A stretch of DNA of 15,594 bases from contig JAUXXN010000110.1 of assembly GCA_030684755.1 (NCBI GenBank), forward strand, positions 1 through 15,594, written 5' to 3'. This DNA comes from Hydrogenophaga sp. Its GTDB lineage: Bacteria; Pseudomonadota; Gammaproteobacteria; Burkholderiales; Burkholderiaceae_C. The translations under genes were made by a program, and so were the position numbers. Below are positions 6,384-13,800 of the stretch, piece by piece. Numbering within the stretch: position 1 is the stretch's first letter; each line of letters begins with the position of its first letter. The notes under the pieces are model-generated. The model saw only the letters and a list, made by a program, of their open reading frames with translations, searched no databases and was not told where the DNA came from.

Positions 6384-7553
6384 TTGGCTTGCGTATGCAG
6401 CCAACAGCATCAGCGGCATGAACACCAAGTAGCCAGCCTGTAGACCCACCGAACTGGCCAGCGCACCGCCGAGCAATCCACCCAGCAAAGCACCCCCCGG
6501 ACCGGCGATGGCATTGAGCCCGGCCATGCGGCCCTGGCCCAGCCGAGCGCCCAGGGCTGCCATGCTCCCGATCACCTGGACCTCCATCACACCCAAACCC
6601 AGCCCCAGCAAAACGCTGCCCACGGCCAAGCCCGGCAGTCCATCGGCTTGGCCTAACAGGGCACAGCCCGCCACGGCCACAGCGGCCCCGGTGGGTGTGG
6701 CCCGGGTGCCCAAACCTTGCACAGCCGGACCCAGCACCAGCAGGGCCAGAATGAACGCCGCGCCTTGCAGGGCAACCAGACTGCCCGCTGCCAGCGCGGG
6801 CACACGCAGCGACTGCACCGCAATTACCACGACAAAGAAAGCGTGGTACATGTTCAGCCCCTGAATGCAAGCCTCGGTCAGCGCCAGCCGACGCGCCTGC
6901 GGATGCCCCAGCACATCGGCCATCGAAGCCCGAATGCCTCTGCGCTGGGTGGTCGGTGTCACCGTGGGCAAGGGTTGTCGCAGCACCCGCTGCGACAACC
7001 CCACCGTCAACAGAAACATGAGTGCCACCACCCAGTAACTGCCCGCGTGACCAAAATGCGCAATCACCGTGGCCGTGAGCAGAGGCCCCAACAGCAACAT
7101 GCCCGACATGTGGGCGGCACGCTGCCAACCGGCGTTGGCCGTGCCCACCTGCTGCAACATGCTCATGAAAATGCTTTGCAGCGAGACAAAGCGTGTGGGC
7201 ATGACGACACCGGTCAGCACCGTCATGCCCAGCAGAAAAGCGCTGTGCGGCACCAGCGGCAGCAAGGCGTAGAGCAGACTACCGGCCAAGCTGCCCGCCA
7301 TGAACAGGCGGCGTGGCCCGTACCGGTCCACCCACACGCCCACCGGCAGCGCGGTGAACAAGATGCCCAGGCTCTGCGCCGCTGCGATGGCACCCAGCCA
7401 CCAACCACTCGCTCCCAGATGGATCGCATATAGGCTTGTGGTCACCTTGGCCAAGCCCACGCTGATGCCCATGAACAAGGACAGCACCGCAAAGGACACC
7501 AAAAAGCGGTGGCGCGCATGCCACGCCACCGCCTGACGGGTGAAGCCAGACAA
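6381..7553 (-). CDS. Major facilitator superfamily transporter
   Basis: This inner-membrane secondary transporter has 390 residues, the normal length for a 12-helix MFS protein, and is almost entirely hydrophobic. The loop 2-3 signature GVWVDRYGPRR (residues 72-82) is present, and the N-terminal half opens with LSLFMGISVGLAKVTTSLYA. The substrate is unknown. The start is probably TTG (7551-7553), 1 nt after the monooxygenase stop (TGAGTTG), with AAGG 9 nt upstream inside the preceding gene. Translation is therefore likely coupled to that gene. A role in importing an organosulfur substrate, or exporting the desulfurised product of the adjacent monooxygenase, fits the context but is inference. 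It converges with the regulator gene, with only a 15-bp gap between stop codons. Confidence 0.85.
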   Translation of the reverse strand: MSGFTRQAVAWHARHRFLVSFAVLSLFMGISVGLAKVTTSLYAIHLGASGWWLGAIAAAQSLGILFTALPVGVWVDRYGPRRLFMAGSLAGSLLYALLPLVPHSAFLLGMTVLTGVVMPTRFVSLQSIFMSMLQQVGTANAGWQRAAHMSGMLLLGPLLTATVIAHFGHAGSYWVVALMFLLTVGLSQRVLRQPLPTVTPTTQRRGIRASMADVLGHPQARRLALTEACIQGLNMYHAFFVVVIAVQSLRVPALAAGSLVALQGAAFILALLVLGPAVQGLGTRATPTGAAVAVAGCALLGQADGLPGLAVGSVLLGLGLGVMEVQVIGSMAALGARLGQGRMAGLNAIAGPGGALLGGLLGGALASSVGLQAGYLVFMPLMLLAAYASQ

Positions 7554-7554
7554 C

Positions 7555-8925
7555 TCAGGCCGCCTTGGTTTGGGGTTCGGTCCAGCGGCTCACCGGGCGT
7601 TCCAAGCCCAGGTTTTCGCGCAGCGTTGTGCCCTCGTAGGCGGTGCGGAACAGACCGCGCTTTTGCAACTCGGGCACCACCAGTTCCACGAAGTCGTCCA
7701 GCGACGTGGGCAGTACCGGCGGCATGATGTTGAAGCCGTCTGCTGCGCCGTTCTCGAACCATTCCTGGATGCGGTCGGCGATTTGCACCGGTGTGCCAAC
7801 GACGACCCAATGCCCACGCGCACCGGCCAAATACTCGTAGAGCTGGCGCACGGTGTACTTCTCGCGCCGGGCCAACTCCAGCACCACATGGGCGCGGCTG
7901 TTGATGCCCTTGGGCGGCTCGGGTATGTAGGGCGGGCGCGCGTCCAAGTCCCACTTCGACAGGTCTTCACCGGGCCAAAACGGTGCCAGCGTGGCCAGCC
8001 CCACCGAAGGATGGATCAGCGCTTGCAATTCGGCCCATTTGGCTTGGGCCTCTTCTTCGGTGCGGCCAATGACCGGCGAAATGCCGGGCAGCACCAACAG
8101 TTGTTCGGGCCGACGCCCGTACTTGGCCATGCGCCCCTTCACATCTTTGTAGAAAGCCTGCGCTTCGGCCAGACTGGTCCAGGCGGTGAAGATGGCCTCG
8201 GCGGTGGCGGCGGCCAGTTCCTTGCCGTCTTCGGAAGAACCGGCCTGCACGATCACCGGGTGGCCTTGCGGCGGACGTTCAATATTCAGCGGCCCCTTGA
8301 CCTTCAGGAATTTGCCGATGTGGTTCAGCTCGTGCAGCTTGTCGGGGTCGAAGTACACGCCCGATGCCTTGTCGCGGCTGAAGGCGTCGTCGTCAAAGCT
8401 GTCCCACAGGCCTTTGACCACATCCACAAATTCATGGGCGCGCGCATAGCGCGTGGCCGGGTCCGGGTGGGCTTCCAAGCCGAAGTTGCCGTGTACGTTT
8501 TCGGCGCTGGTGGTCACCACGTTCCAGGCCGCGCGGCCCTTGCTGATGTGGTCCAGCGAAGCGAATTTGCGCGCCAGCAAATAGGGGTCTTCGTAGGTGG
8601 TGGACGCGGTGGCGACGAAGCCGATGTGCTTCGTCACCGCCGACAGCGCGGCCCACAGCGTGACCGGCTCGAAGTGCGAGAGACGGCCCTGGCGGCTGAA
8701 GGACTCCTTGTCGCCCTTGTGCCAAATGCCAGGGCTGTCGGCCACAAACACCTGGTCGAACAGACCGCGCTCGGCTGTCTGGGCCAGTGCAATGTAGTGG
8801 TCGATGTTGACGCCCGCATCGGCCTGTGCGTCAGGGTGGCGCCAGGCGGCGATGTGGTGGCCGGTGGCCATGATGAAAGCGCCGAGGCGGAGCTTGCGCG
8901 GGGATGGTTGTTGTTCGTGTGTCAT
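7555..8925 (-). CDS. FMNH2-dependent monooxygenase of the NtaA/SnaA/DmoA (DszA) type
   Basis: This is the large component of a two-component flavin monooxygenase: a bacterial-luciferase-like TIM barrel that uses FMNH2 from a separate reductase and O2. The 456-residue product has the family length (DszA about 450). Typical stretches are GAFIMATGHHIAAWRHPDAQ near the N-terminus, then VFVADSPGIW, WAALSAVTKHIGFVATASTT, GRAAWNVVTTS, GHPVIVQAGSS and, near the end, ADGFNIMPPVLPTSLDDF. Family members attack nitrilotriacetate, dibenzothiophene sulfone, dimethyl sulfide and other small molecules. The substrate here is unknown, but the sulfur context points to C-S cleavage. The start ATG 8923-8925 lacks an obvious Shine-Dalgarno. 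It is followed 1 nt later by the MFS gene and preceded, after a hairpin-rich 138-bp gap, by the dioxygenase gene. SsuE may supply its FMNH2. Confidence 0.88.
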   Translation of the reverse strand: MTHEQQPSPRKLRLGAFIMATGHHIAAWRHPDAQADAGVNIDHYIALAQTAERGLFDQVFVADSPGIWHKGDKESFSRQGRLSHFEPVTLWAALSAVTKHIGFVATASTTYEDPYLLARKFASLDHISKGRAAWNVVTTSAENVHGNFGLEAHPDPATRYARAHEFVDVVKGLWDSFDDDAFSRDKASGVYFDPDKLHELNHIGKFLKVKGPLNIERPPQGHPVIVQAGSSEDGKELAAATAEAIFTAWTSLAEAQAFYKDVKGRMAKYGRRPEQLLVLPGISPVIGRTEEEAQAKWAELQALIHPSVGLATLAPFWPGEDLSKWDLDARPPYIPEPPKGINSRAHVVLELARREKYTVRQLYEYLAGARGHWVVVGTPVQIADRIQEWFENGAADGFNIMPPVLPTSLDDFVELVVPELQKRGLFRTAYEGTTLRENLGLERPVSRWTEPQTKAA

Positions 8926-8983
8926 GTTGGGTGTGCGATGGGGTGTTGAGCAGAGAGGCCACGTCGGCGCGGGCCAATCAAGG

Positions 8984-9020
8984 GGTGCCGTGGAACGGGC
9001 TTCGCCCGGCCACAGGCACC
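8984..9020. repeat. Long imperfect hairpin between the dioxygenase and monooxygenase genes
   Basis: GGTGCC-GTGG-(AA)-CGGGC on the left pairs with GCCCG-(G)-CCAC-(A)-GGCACC on the right around a TTC loop, giving about 15 base pairs with small bulges. No T-tract follows on the minus strand (the transcribed direction), so it is not a standard terminator. It could stabilise RNA 3' ends or partly separate expression of the two flanking genes. Confidence 0.6.
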
Positions 9021-9021
9021 G

Positions 9022-9060
9022 TCCCCCTGGGGGGAAGGCGCCGCAGGCGACGCAGGGGGC
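9022..9060. repeat. C5-T-G6 / GGCGCCGCAGGCGACGC intergenic repeat unit
   Basis: A GC-only palindromic core (CCCCCTGGGGGG) is followed by GGCGCCGCAGGCGACGC and closes with AGGGGGC just after the dioxygenase stop codon. From memory, sequences of this type recur in intergenic regions of Comamonadaceae genomes. Only one copy is present in this window, so the repeat status rests on that recognition. Confidence 0.5.
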
Positions 9061-9063
9061 TAC

Positions 9064-9921
9064 TTACTCCGTGATCGTGATGCGGTGCAGCTTGCGGTGC
9101 TGCGGGAAGAAGTCGCCCACCGCGTAATGCTGGGTGGATCGGTTGTCCCACACCGCCAGCGTCCCAGCACGCCAGCGCAGACGGGCCTGAAATTCGGGTA
9201 CCCGGGCCAGTTCAAACAATTGGGTCAGCAGTGCATCGCTGGCCGAACGCGTGAGGCCTTTGATGTGGCTGGTGAAGGTGGAATTGACATACAGGATTTT
9301 TTTGCCCGTGACCGGATGCACGCGTACCACCGGGTGCTCCACCGGCGGGTACTTGGCGCGCGCGGCCTTGAGTTCGTCACCGCTGGCGTCTTTGGCCAGC
9401 AGGTACTCGGTCCAGCCGCTGATTTCCCAGGTATGCACGGCGGTCAGCGTTTCCAGGTAGGCCTGAAAGGCGGTCGGCAGGCTGTCAAATGCCTTGGTCA
9501 GGCTCGCCCAGATCGTGTCGCCGCCGGTGGCTGGGATCACTTGCGCGTACAAGCTGGTGCCCAGCGGGGGTTGTTCGCGCCAGGTGATGTCGGCGTGCCA
9601 GTTGCTGGCGGCCTTCTGGCGCTCGGCCGTGCTCTCGACGATTTCGATTTCGGGGTGGCTTTCCAGGCGTGGGAAGAAAGCCTTGACCTCGGCCACACCG
9701 CCGAAGGTGCGGGAGAAGGCCACCTGCTGGACGGGCGTGAGTTGCTGGTCACGGAAAAAGATCACCTCGTGCTGTGCGAGCGCATGGCGCAGCTCGTCTT
9801 GCGTGATTGGGTCCAACGTCTCACGCAGGTCCAGACCGTGGATCAACCCACCGATGTTGGGTGTGTAGGGCTCTACCTCGAAGCGGGTGTAGTGGCGGGG
9901 CAAATCGTTGAGTTGGGACAT
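9064..9921 (-). CDS. TauD/AtsK-type Fe(II)/2-oxoglutarate-dependent dioxygenase
   Basis: Members hydroxylate the carbon next to sulfur or oxygen in taurine, other alkanesulfonates or alkyl sulfates, so that sulfite or sulfate is released, using O2 and 2-oxoglutarate. The 285-residue protein matches TauD length (283). The metal ligands are His109 and Asp111 in NWHADITW and His265 in RSTQHYAVGDF. Arg276 lies 11 residues beyond the distal His, and Arg280 15 beyond, exactly the TauD spacing for 2-oxoglutarate and substrate binding. The ATG 9919-9921 follows AGGAG with 7-nt spacing. An open extension back to 10191 is rejected as it crosses the divergent promoter region. Placement beside an organosulfur importer and a sulfatase favours an AtsK-like alkylsulfatase, though taurine or another sulfonate is possible. 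Confidence 0.9.
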   Translation of the reverse strand: MSQLNDLPRHYTRFEVEPYTPNIGGLIHGLDLRETLDPITQDELRHALAQHEVIFFRDQQLTPVQQVAFSRTFGGVAEVKAFFPRLESHPEIEIVESTAERQKAASNWHADITWREQPPLGTSLYAQVIPATGGDTIWASLTKAFDSLPTAFQAYLETLTAVHTWEISGWTEYLLAKDASGDELKAARAKYPPVEHPVVRVHPVTGKKILYVNSTFTSHIKGLTRSASDALLTQLFELARVPEFQARLRWRAGTLAVWDNRSTQHYAVGDFFPQHRKLHRITITE

Positions 9922-10189
9922 GAAAAAACTCCTGTGGATGGTTTTGAAATCGAACGGGTGATACGCACGTTGCGCCGTTCTTTTTTCACTGTAGGCACAG
10001 CCGTCGTGGCGGTGAACGAAGCGTTTTGCATATCTATGCGCGCCAAACAGCGGGTCTTTATGCCGTCCGGTGATGTGTTCATGAAATAAACATCCAGGTG
10101 TTTGTTTATCCGTTTTCATTCGTTCCGATAGCAAGCCAGCGTCCGTAAATTCCACCCCATCAACCACCACCGATTCCAACGGAGAAACC
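9922..10189. promoter_or_regulatory. Divergent intergenic control region of the organosulfur module
   Basis: These 268 bp separate the minus-strand dioxygenase operon from the plus-strand ABC/sulfatase operon and should hold both promoters. Two dyads are visible: GCATA-TC-TATGC (10028-10039) and ATAAAC-N12-GTTTAT (10086-10109), the latter also containing AAACA/TGTTT (10088-10103). Both lie in locally AT-richer sequence. A TTGTTT at 10102-10107 could be a -35 element, but the matching -10 (around CCGATA) is poor, as expected for an activator-dependent promoter. Control by the CysB/SsuR-like regulator is inference. Confidence 0.5.
9929..9933 (-). promoter_or_regulatory. Ribosome binding site fixing the dioxygenase start
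   Basis: AGGAG on the minus strand stands 7 nt before ATG 9919-9921. It settles the start against the open upstream extension, which continues some 270 bp into the divergent intergenic region. Confidence 0.75.
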
Positions 10190-11266
10190 ATGAATCCACG
10201 TCACCGTCTGGGCCTGTTCGCACTGGCCTTGAGTTTTTTTTCCATCGGGCCAGCTGCCGCACAAACCGTCGAGCCTTTGAAAGTCATTCGCATTGGTGTG
10301 GCCACCGGCGGCGTGGGCAGCAACCCCATTCGCCACGGCGGCACCACCACCGCACTGGCCTACACCGATGGCGCTTTTGAAGAAGAATTCCGCAAAGACG
10401 GTATCGAAATCAAATGGACTTTTTTCAAAGGCGCAGGACCGGCTGTCAACGAGGCGCTGGTCAATAAACAATTGGATTTCGCATGGCAGGGCGATTTGCC
10501 CGCCATCGTGGCGCGTGCCAACGGCGTGAAAACCAAGCTCATTGCGGGCAGCGGTGTGCGCACCGGCCTGTATCTGGCGGTGCAACCCGATTCGGGCATT
10601 CAGAAACTCGAAGACCTCAAGGGCAAACGTGTCGCGGTCTTCAAGGGCACCAACCTGCACCTGGCCGCCGTGGCGGCGCTGTCGGCGCGCGGGATCAAAG
10701 AGCGCGACCTCAAGCTCATCAACCTCGACCTGGCCAGTGGCCGCACCGCGCTGGTCAACAAGGATGTGGACGCTATCTTCGACTACGTCGGCGCTTTTGA
10801 TCTGCGCGACAAGGGGCTGGCCAAGGTGGCCTGGTCGGCCGCCGCCGACAACTACAAATTCACCCGCCAGACCCACCTGCTGGTGACGGACGACTTTGCG
10901 GCAAAACATCCGCAGGCGGTGCAGCGCATCGTGACCACCCTGGTCAAGGTGGCGCACCGCTATTCCAACGAAGCCAACCGCGCCGACTTGTTCGAGCGCT
11001 GGGGCAAGGCCGAATACCCCGACAAGGTCTGGCGCGAGGACTTCATCGGTCAACCGCTGCGGGTGCGCCTCTCGCCGCTGCTCGACACCTTCCTGGTGTC
11101 GCGTTACAAAGAAGCGGCCAAAGACGCTCACGCGCTCAAGCTGACCCGCTCGGTGCCCGAGATCGACACTTGGTTCGACCGCCGTTATCTGAACGTGGCG
11201 CTGAAGGAACTCAAGCTGGAAGGCTACTGGCCCGCCTATGGCGCAGACGGCCAACTGGCGCATTGA
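10190..11266 (+). CDS. Periplasmic substrate-binding protein 1 of an aliphatic sulfonate/sulfate-ester-type ABC transporter
   Basis: This is the solute receptor of an importer in the SsuA/TauA/AtsR group. The 358-residue precursor has a Sec-type signal (RHRLGLFALALSFFS) with probable cleavage at AAA|QT after residue 24. Mature motifs include VIRIGVATGG, EEEFRKDGIEIKWTFFKGAGP, QGDLPAIVA, EDLKGKRVAVFKGT and a C-terminal WFDRRYLNVALKEL. All are typical of nitrate/sulfonate/NMT1-like binding proteins. ATG 10190 follows GGAGA (10181-10185). It heads the plus-strand operon, 22 nt ahead of permease 1, and is clearly paralogous to the second binding protein at 13852-14952. The ligand cannot be read from sequence. 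The linked sulfatase and AtsK-like dioxygenase suggest sulfate esters or sulfonates. Confidence 0.88.
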   Translation: MNPRHRLGLFALALSFFSIGPAAAQTVEPLKVIRIGVATGGVGSNPIRHGGTTTALAYTDGAFEEEFRKDGIEIKWTFFKGAGPAVNEALVNKQLDFAWQGDLPAIVARANGVKTKLIAGSGVRTGLYLAVQPDSGIQKLEDLKGKRVAVFKGTNLHLAAVAALSARGIKERDLKLINLDLASGRTALVNKDVDAIFDYVGAFDLRDKGLAKVAWSAAADNYKFTRQTHLLVTDDFAAKHPQAVQRIVTTLVKVAHRYSNEANRADLFERWGKAEYPDKVWREDFIGQPLRVRLSPLLDTFLVSRYKEAAKDAHALKLTRSVPEIDTWFDRRYLNVALKELKLEGYWPAYGADGQLAH

Positions 11267-11274
11267 GCCCAGAC

Positions 11275-11279
11275 AGGAG
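11275..11279 (+). promoter_or_regulatory. Ribosome binding site deciding the permease 1 start
   Basis: AGGAG ends 9 nt before ATG 11289. It favours this codon over the in-frame ATG at 11238, which lies inside the upstream binding-protein gene. Confidence 0.65.
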
Positions 11280-11288
11280 CGCGCGACC

Positions 11289-12134
11289 ATGACTTCATCC
11301 ATTGGAGCGGGTGCTGTTTTGCCTGCACCCACCAGCAAAGCCGCATGGCCCGGTCCGGCCCATCGCCGTGTCGGGTGGCTGCCGCTGCAAGCACTTTGGG
11401 CTTGGCCTTTCCCGTTGGCGGTGCTGCTGTTGTGGCATCTGGCCTCGGTGTGGGGTTGGGCGCCAGAACAGGTGTTGCCACCACCAGCCCAGGTGTTCCG
11501 CACCTTTGCCGACCTGGCCGCCAGTGGCGAGCTGTGGGACAACCTGCAAATCAGCTTGGTGCGCGTCTTCACCGGCTTTGGTATTGGCCTGCTGGCGGGT
11601 TTGTCGCTGGGTGTGGCCATGGGCCTGTCGCCCACGGTGCGTGCATATTTGTTCCCGCTCTTCAAGGCGTTCAGCCAGGTGCCGGTGATCGGCTGGTTGC
11701 CGCTGCTGATGCTGCTGGTGGGCATTGATGAAGCCCTCAAGTTCTTGTTGATCGCCAAAGCCACCTTGGTGCCAGTGACGCTCAACACCTGCCAGGGTAT
11801 TCAGGGTGTGCCCAACCGTTTCATTGAAGTGGCCCGCGTCTACGGCTTCACGCGCTGGCAAATGCTGACCCGTGTGGTGTTCCCAGCCGCCACTGCGCCG
11901 ATCTGGAACGGCATGCGTTATGGCCTCACCCACGCCTGGCTGGCGCTGGTGGTGGTGGAGCTGCTGGCGTCGTCCGAAGGCATTGGTTTCCTGATCGTCT
12001 ACGGGCGTCAGTTGTTTCAGCTCGATGTGGTGCTGGCCGCCGTGCTGGCGGTGGGCATCGTGGGTTTTGTAATCGACAAGCTGCTGTCACTGACCGAAGC
12101 CTGGCTGCTGCGCTGGCGCAAACCGGGGCTGTGA
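11289..12134 (+). CDS. ABC transporter permease 1 (SsuC/TauC-like)
   Basis: This is an inner-membrane channel subunit of the organosulfur importer. It has 281 residues, with about six hydrophobic segments starting at PFPLAVLLLWHLA. The cytoplasmic EAA-type coupling loop is visible as EVARVYGFTRWQMLTRVVFP, the site that docks on the ATPase. The conserved family features PPPAQVFRTFADL and SQVPVIGWLPLLMLLVGI are also present. A roughly 40-residue polar, alanine- and proline-rich N-terminus precedes the first helix. It lies 22 nt after binding protein 1 and 28 nt before permease 2, from which it differs clearly in sequence. The two probably form a heterodimeric channel. Confidence 0.88.
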   Translation: MTSSIGAGAVLPAPTSKAAWPGPAHRRVGWLPLQALWAWPFPLAVLLLWHLASVWGWAPEQVLPPPAQVFRTFADLAASGELWDNLQISLVRVFTGFGIGLLAGLSLGVAMGLSPTVRAYLFPLFKAFSQVPVIGWLPLLMLLVGIDEALKFLLIAKATLVPVTLNTCQGIQGVPNRFIEVARVYGFTRWQMLTRVVFPAATAPIWNGMRYGLTHAWLALVVVELLASSEGIGFLIVYGRQLFQLDVVLAAVLAVGIVGFVIDKLLSLTEAWLLRWRKPGL

Positions 12135-12142
12135 AGCCCGGT
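12122..12142 (+). other. Hairpin with the permease 1 stop codon in its loop
   Basis: ACCGGGGCT (one bulged G) pairs with AGCCCGGT around the loop GTGA, which holds part of the TGA stop of permease 1. There is no T-tract. It precedes the AAGGA ribosome site of permease 2 (12152-12156) by 9 nt and could influence coupling between the two genes. Confidence 0.4.
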
Positions 12143-12162
12143 GGTGAAACCAAGGAATACAC

Positions 12163-12948
12163 ATGACATCTGAAAAAACATACGTACCGCCCGCCTTGCG
12201 CGGATGGGTTTTGCCCGCCCTGATCGTGCTGGTGTGGTGGTGGGCCGTGGCCTCAGGTTGGTCCACCTCGCCCTTGCTGGTGTCACCCGGTGCGGTGTGG
12301 GACCGTGCTGTGCAGCAAGTGGTCAGCGGTGAACTCTGGACCGCCTTGTCTGCCAGTCTGTGGCGCAATGCCCGGGGTTTTGTCATCGGTGCCAGCGCTG
12401 GCCTGGCGTTCGGCGTGCTGCTGGGTTGGTCGCGCTGGGCCGAGCGCCTCGTTGGACCGTCCTTTCACACACTCAAGCAAATCTCGCTGTTCGCCTGGAT
12501 TCCCATGCTGTCGATGTGGTTTGGCCTGGGCGACGGTGCCAAGGTGGCCTTTATTGCCATGGCGGCGTTCTTCCCCATGGTGCTCAACACCTTCGAGGGG
12601 CTGCGCAGCGTGCCGCGCGAATACGTTGAGGTGGGGCGTGTCAGTGGTTTTGGTGTGTGGCAACTGCTCACCCGGGTGGTAGCGCCCTCGGCAGCCCCCT
12701 CGGTGTTCACCGGCGTTCAGTTGGCGCTGATTTACAGCTGGCTGGCCACGCTGGGGGGTGAATACCTCATGGCCTCGGGCAAAGGCATTGGCAACACGCT
12801 GATTGACGGCCGCGAACACTTCTGGATGGACTTGGTGCTGTTCGGGGTGGTGGTGATCGGTCTGGTGGGCTACGCCCTGAACGCCACGCTGGCAGCCCTG
12901 GAGCGGCGCCTGTTGGCATGGCGCGACCGCACGGTCGCGCGTTTTTGA
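12163..12948 (+). CDS. ABC transporter permease 2 (SsuC/TauC-like)
   Basis: This is the second channel subunit of the same importer, 261 residues with about six membrane segments. It opens with GWVLPALIVLVWWWAVAS. The coupling loop is EVGRVSGFGVWQLLTRVVAP, and further family stretches are SPLLVSPGAVWD, SLFAWIPMLSMWFGLGD and GGEYLMASGKGIGNTL. ATG 12163 is preceded by AAGGA (12152-12156) at 6-nt spacing. The last codons (RDRTVARF) are written in a GC-rich perfect hairpin plus T-tract that resembles an intrinsic terminator (12921-12946), just before the ATPase gene. Homodimer formation is possible, but two adjacent distinct permeases usually imply a heterodimer. Confidence 0.88.
   Translation: MTSEKTYVPPALRGWVLPALIVLVWWWAVASGWSTSPLLVSPGAVWDRAVQQVVSGELWTALSASLWRNARGFVIGASAGLAFGVLLGWSRWAERLVGPSFHTLKQISLFAWIPMLSMWFGLGDGAKVAFIAMAAFFPMVLNTFEGLRSVPREYVEVGRVSGFGVWQLLTRVVAPSAAPSVFTGVQLALIYSWLATLGGEYLMASGKGIGNTLIDGREHFWMDLVLFGVVVIGLVGYALNATLAALERRLLAWRDRTVARF
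12921..12946 (+). terminator. Terminator-like hairpin inside the 3' end of permease 2 (possible attenuator)
   Basis: GCGCGACC (12921-12928) and GGTCGCGC (12933-12940) are perfect 8-bp arms around GCAC, followed by GTTTTT. The last T is the first base of the permease 2 TGA stop. Ribosomes reading to the stop would melt the hairpin, so termination should occur mainly when translation of permease 2 fails. In this orientation it could lower expression of the ATPase, binding protein 2 and sulfatase. Activity is inferred from structure only. Confidence 0.5.
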
Positions 12949-12956
12949 ACTTCATT

Positions 12957-12960
12957 GGAG
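12957..12960 (+). promoter_or_regulatory. Ribosome binding site deciding the ATPase start
   Basis: GGAG stands 6 nt before ATG 12967. The in-frame TTG at 12955 overlaps this site and is rejected as a start. Confidence 0.7.
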
Positions 12961-12966
12961 AACACC

Positions 12967-13800
12967 ATGGCACACGCCGGCACTCTGGACATCCGGGGTC
13001 TGAACAAACAGTACGAGGTCAAGGGCGAAGCCTTGCCCGTGCTGCAAGACATTTCACTCACCATAGAACCGGGCGAGTTCGTCAGCATCGTGGGCACCAG
13101 CGGCTGCGGCAAGTCCACGCTGCTGCGCCTCATCATCGGCCTGGAAGAGGGCTACCAGGGCGAAATTTTGCTGGATGGCACCCGCATCAAGGGCACGAAC
13201 CTGAATCGGGGCATCGTGTTTCAGGAACACCGCCTGTTTCCCTGGCTCAACGTCGAAAAGAACATCGGCCTGGGCTTGCTCAATTCGGGCCTGACCGAAG
13301 GCCAGCAGCGACAAACCATTCGGGAGCATATCGAGCTGGTGGGCTTGCAGGGTTTTGAGTCCGCCTACCCGCACCAGCTCTCGGGCGGCATGTCGCAGCG
13401 CGTGGCCATTGCCCGCGCGCTGGTGAACCGGCCCGACATCCTGCTGTTGGACGAACCCTTCGGCGCGCTCGACGCCATGACCCGCGCCCATTTGCAGCAG
13501 GAGCTGCACCGCATTTGGGAAAAAGAGGGCATCACCATGATCCTCGTTACGCACGACGTGGAAGAAGCGGTGTATCTGGGCGACAAGGTGGTGGTGATGG
13601 AGCCACGCCCCGGGCGCATCCGCCGCACCGTCCCCGTGCCTCTGGCGCATCCGCGCGAACGCACCTCGTACGCCTTCACCGCCGTCAAAGAACAGGTGTT
13701 GCGCGAATTTGCCGACCACGGCGCGGCAGCGTTGGCTGAACCGCCGCTCAAGCGCGAGAAGTCACCCACCGCTGCATCGGCGTGGCAGTTCGCGGTCTGA
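12967..13800 (+). CDS. ABC transporter ATP-binding protein (SsuB/TauB-like)
   Basis: This cytoplasmic ATPase powers the importer. The 277-residue product has all the catalytic elements in order: Walker A GTSGCGKST (43-51), Q-loop Gln86 in VFQEHRLFPW, ABC signature LSGGMSQR (138-145), Walker B ILLLDE (158-163), D-loop GALD and switch His196 in THD. The sequence is of the nitrate/sulfonate/taurine class. The C-terminus extends some 30 residues past the core (PPLKREKSPTAAS). The gene begins 18 nt after permease 2 and precedes binding protein 2 by 51 nt. As the only ATPase in the cluster it presumably serves both permeases. A 10-bp direct repeat covers its stop codon. Confidence 0.92.
   Translation: MAHAGTLDIRGLNKQYEVKGEALPVLQDISLTIEPGEFVSIVGTSGCGKSTLLRLIIGLEEGYQGEILLDGTRIKGTNLNRGIVFQEHRLFPWLNVEKNIGLGLLNSGLTEGQQRQTIREHIELVGLQGFESAYPHQLSGGMSQRVAIARALVNRPDILLLDEPFGALDAMTRAHLQQELHRIWEKEGITMILVTHDVEEAVYLGDKVVVMEPRPGRIRRTVPVPLAHPRERTSYAFTAVKEQVLREFADHGAAALAEPPLKREKSPTAASAWQFAV

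Noticed and set aside
7540..8949. Plus-strand open frame of 469 codons antisense to the flavin monooxygenase
   Set aside because: No domain is recognisable and the minus-strand product has continuous NtaA/DmoA-family similarity.
9085..10089. Plus-strand open frame antisense to the dioxygenase
   Set aside because: It runs through the dioxygenase and its promoter region without motifs, while the minus strand has the His-Asp-His iron triad.
9922..10191. N-terminal extension of the dioxygenase back to 10191
   Set aside because: The extension is unlike TauD, crosses the divergent promoter region, and a good AGGAG precedes the internal ATG at 9921.
10160..11788. Long minus-strand open frame of 542 codons across binding protein 1 and permease 1
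   Set aside because: It is a GC-driven antisense frame. Both plus-strand genes beneath it have clear family motifs and ribosome sites.
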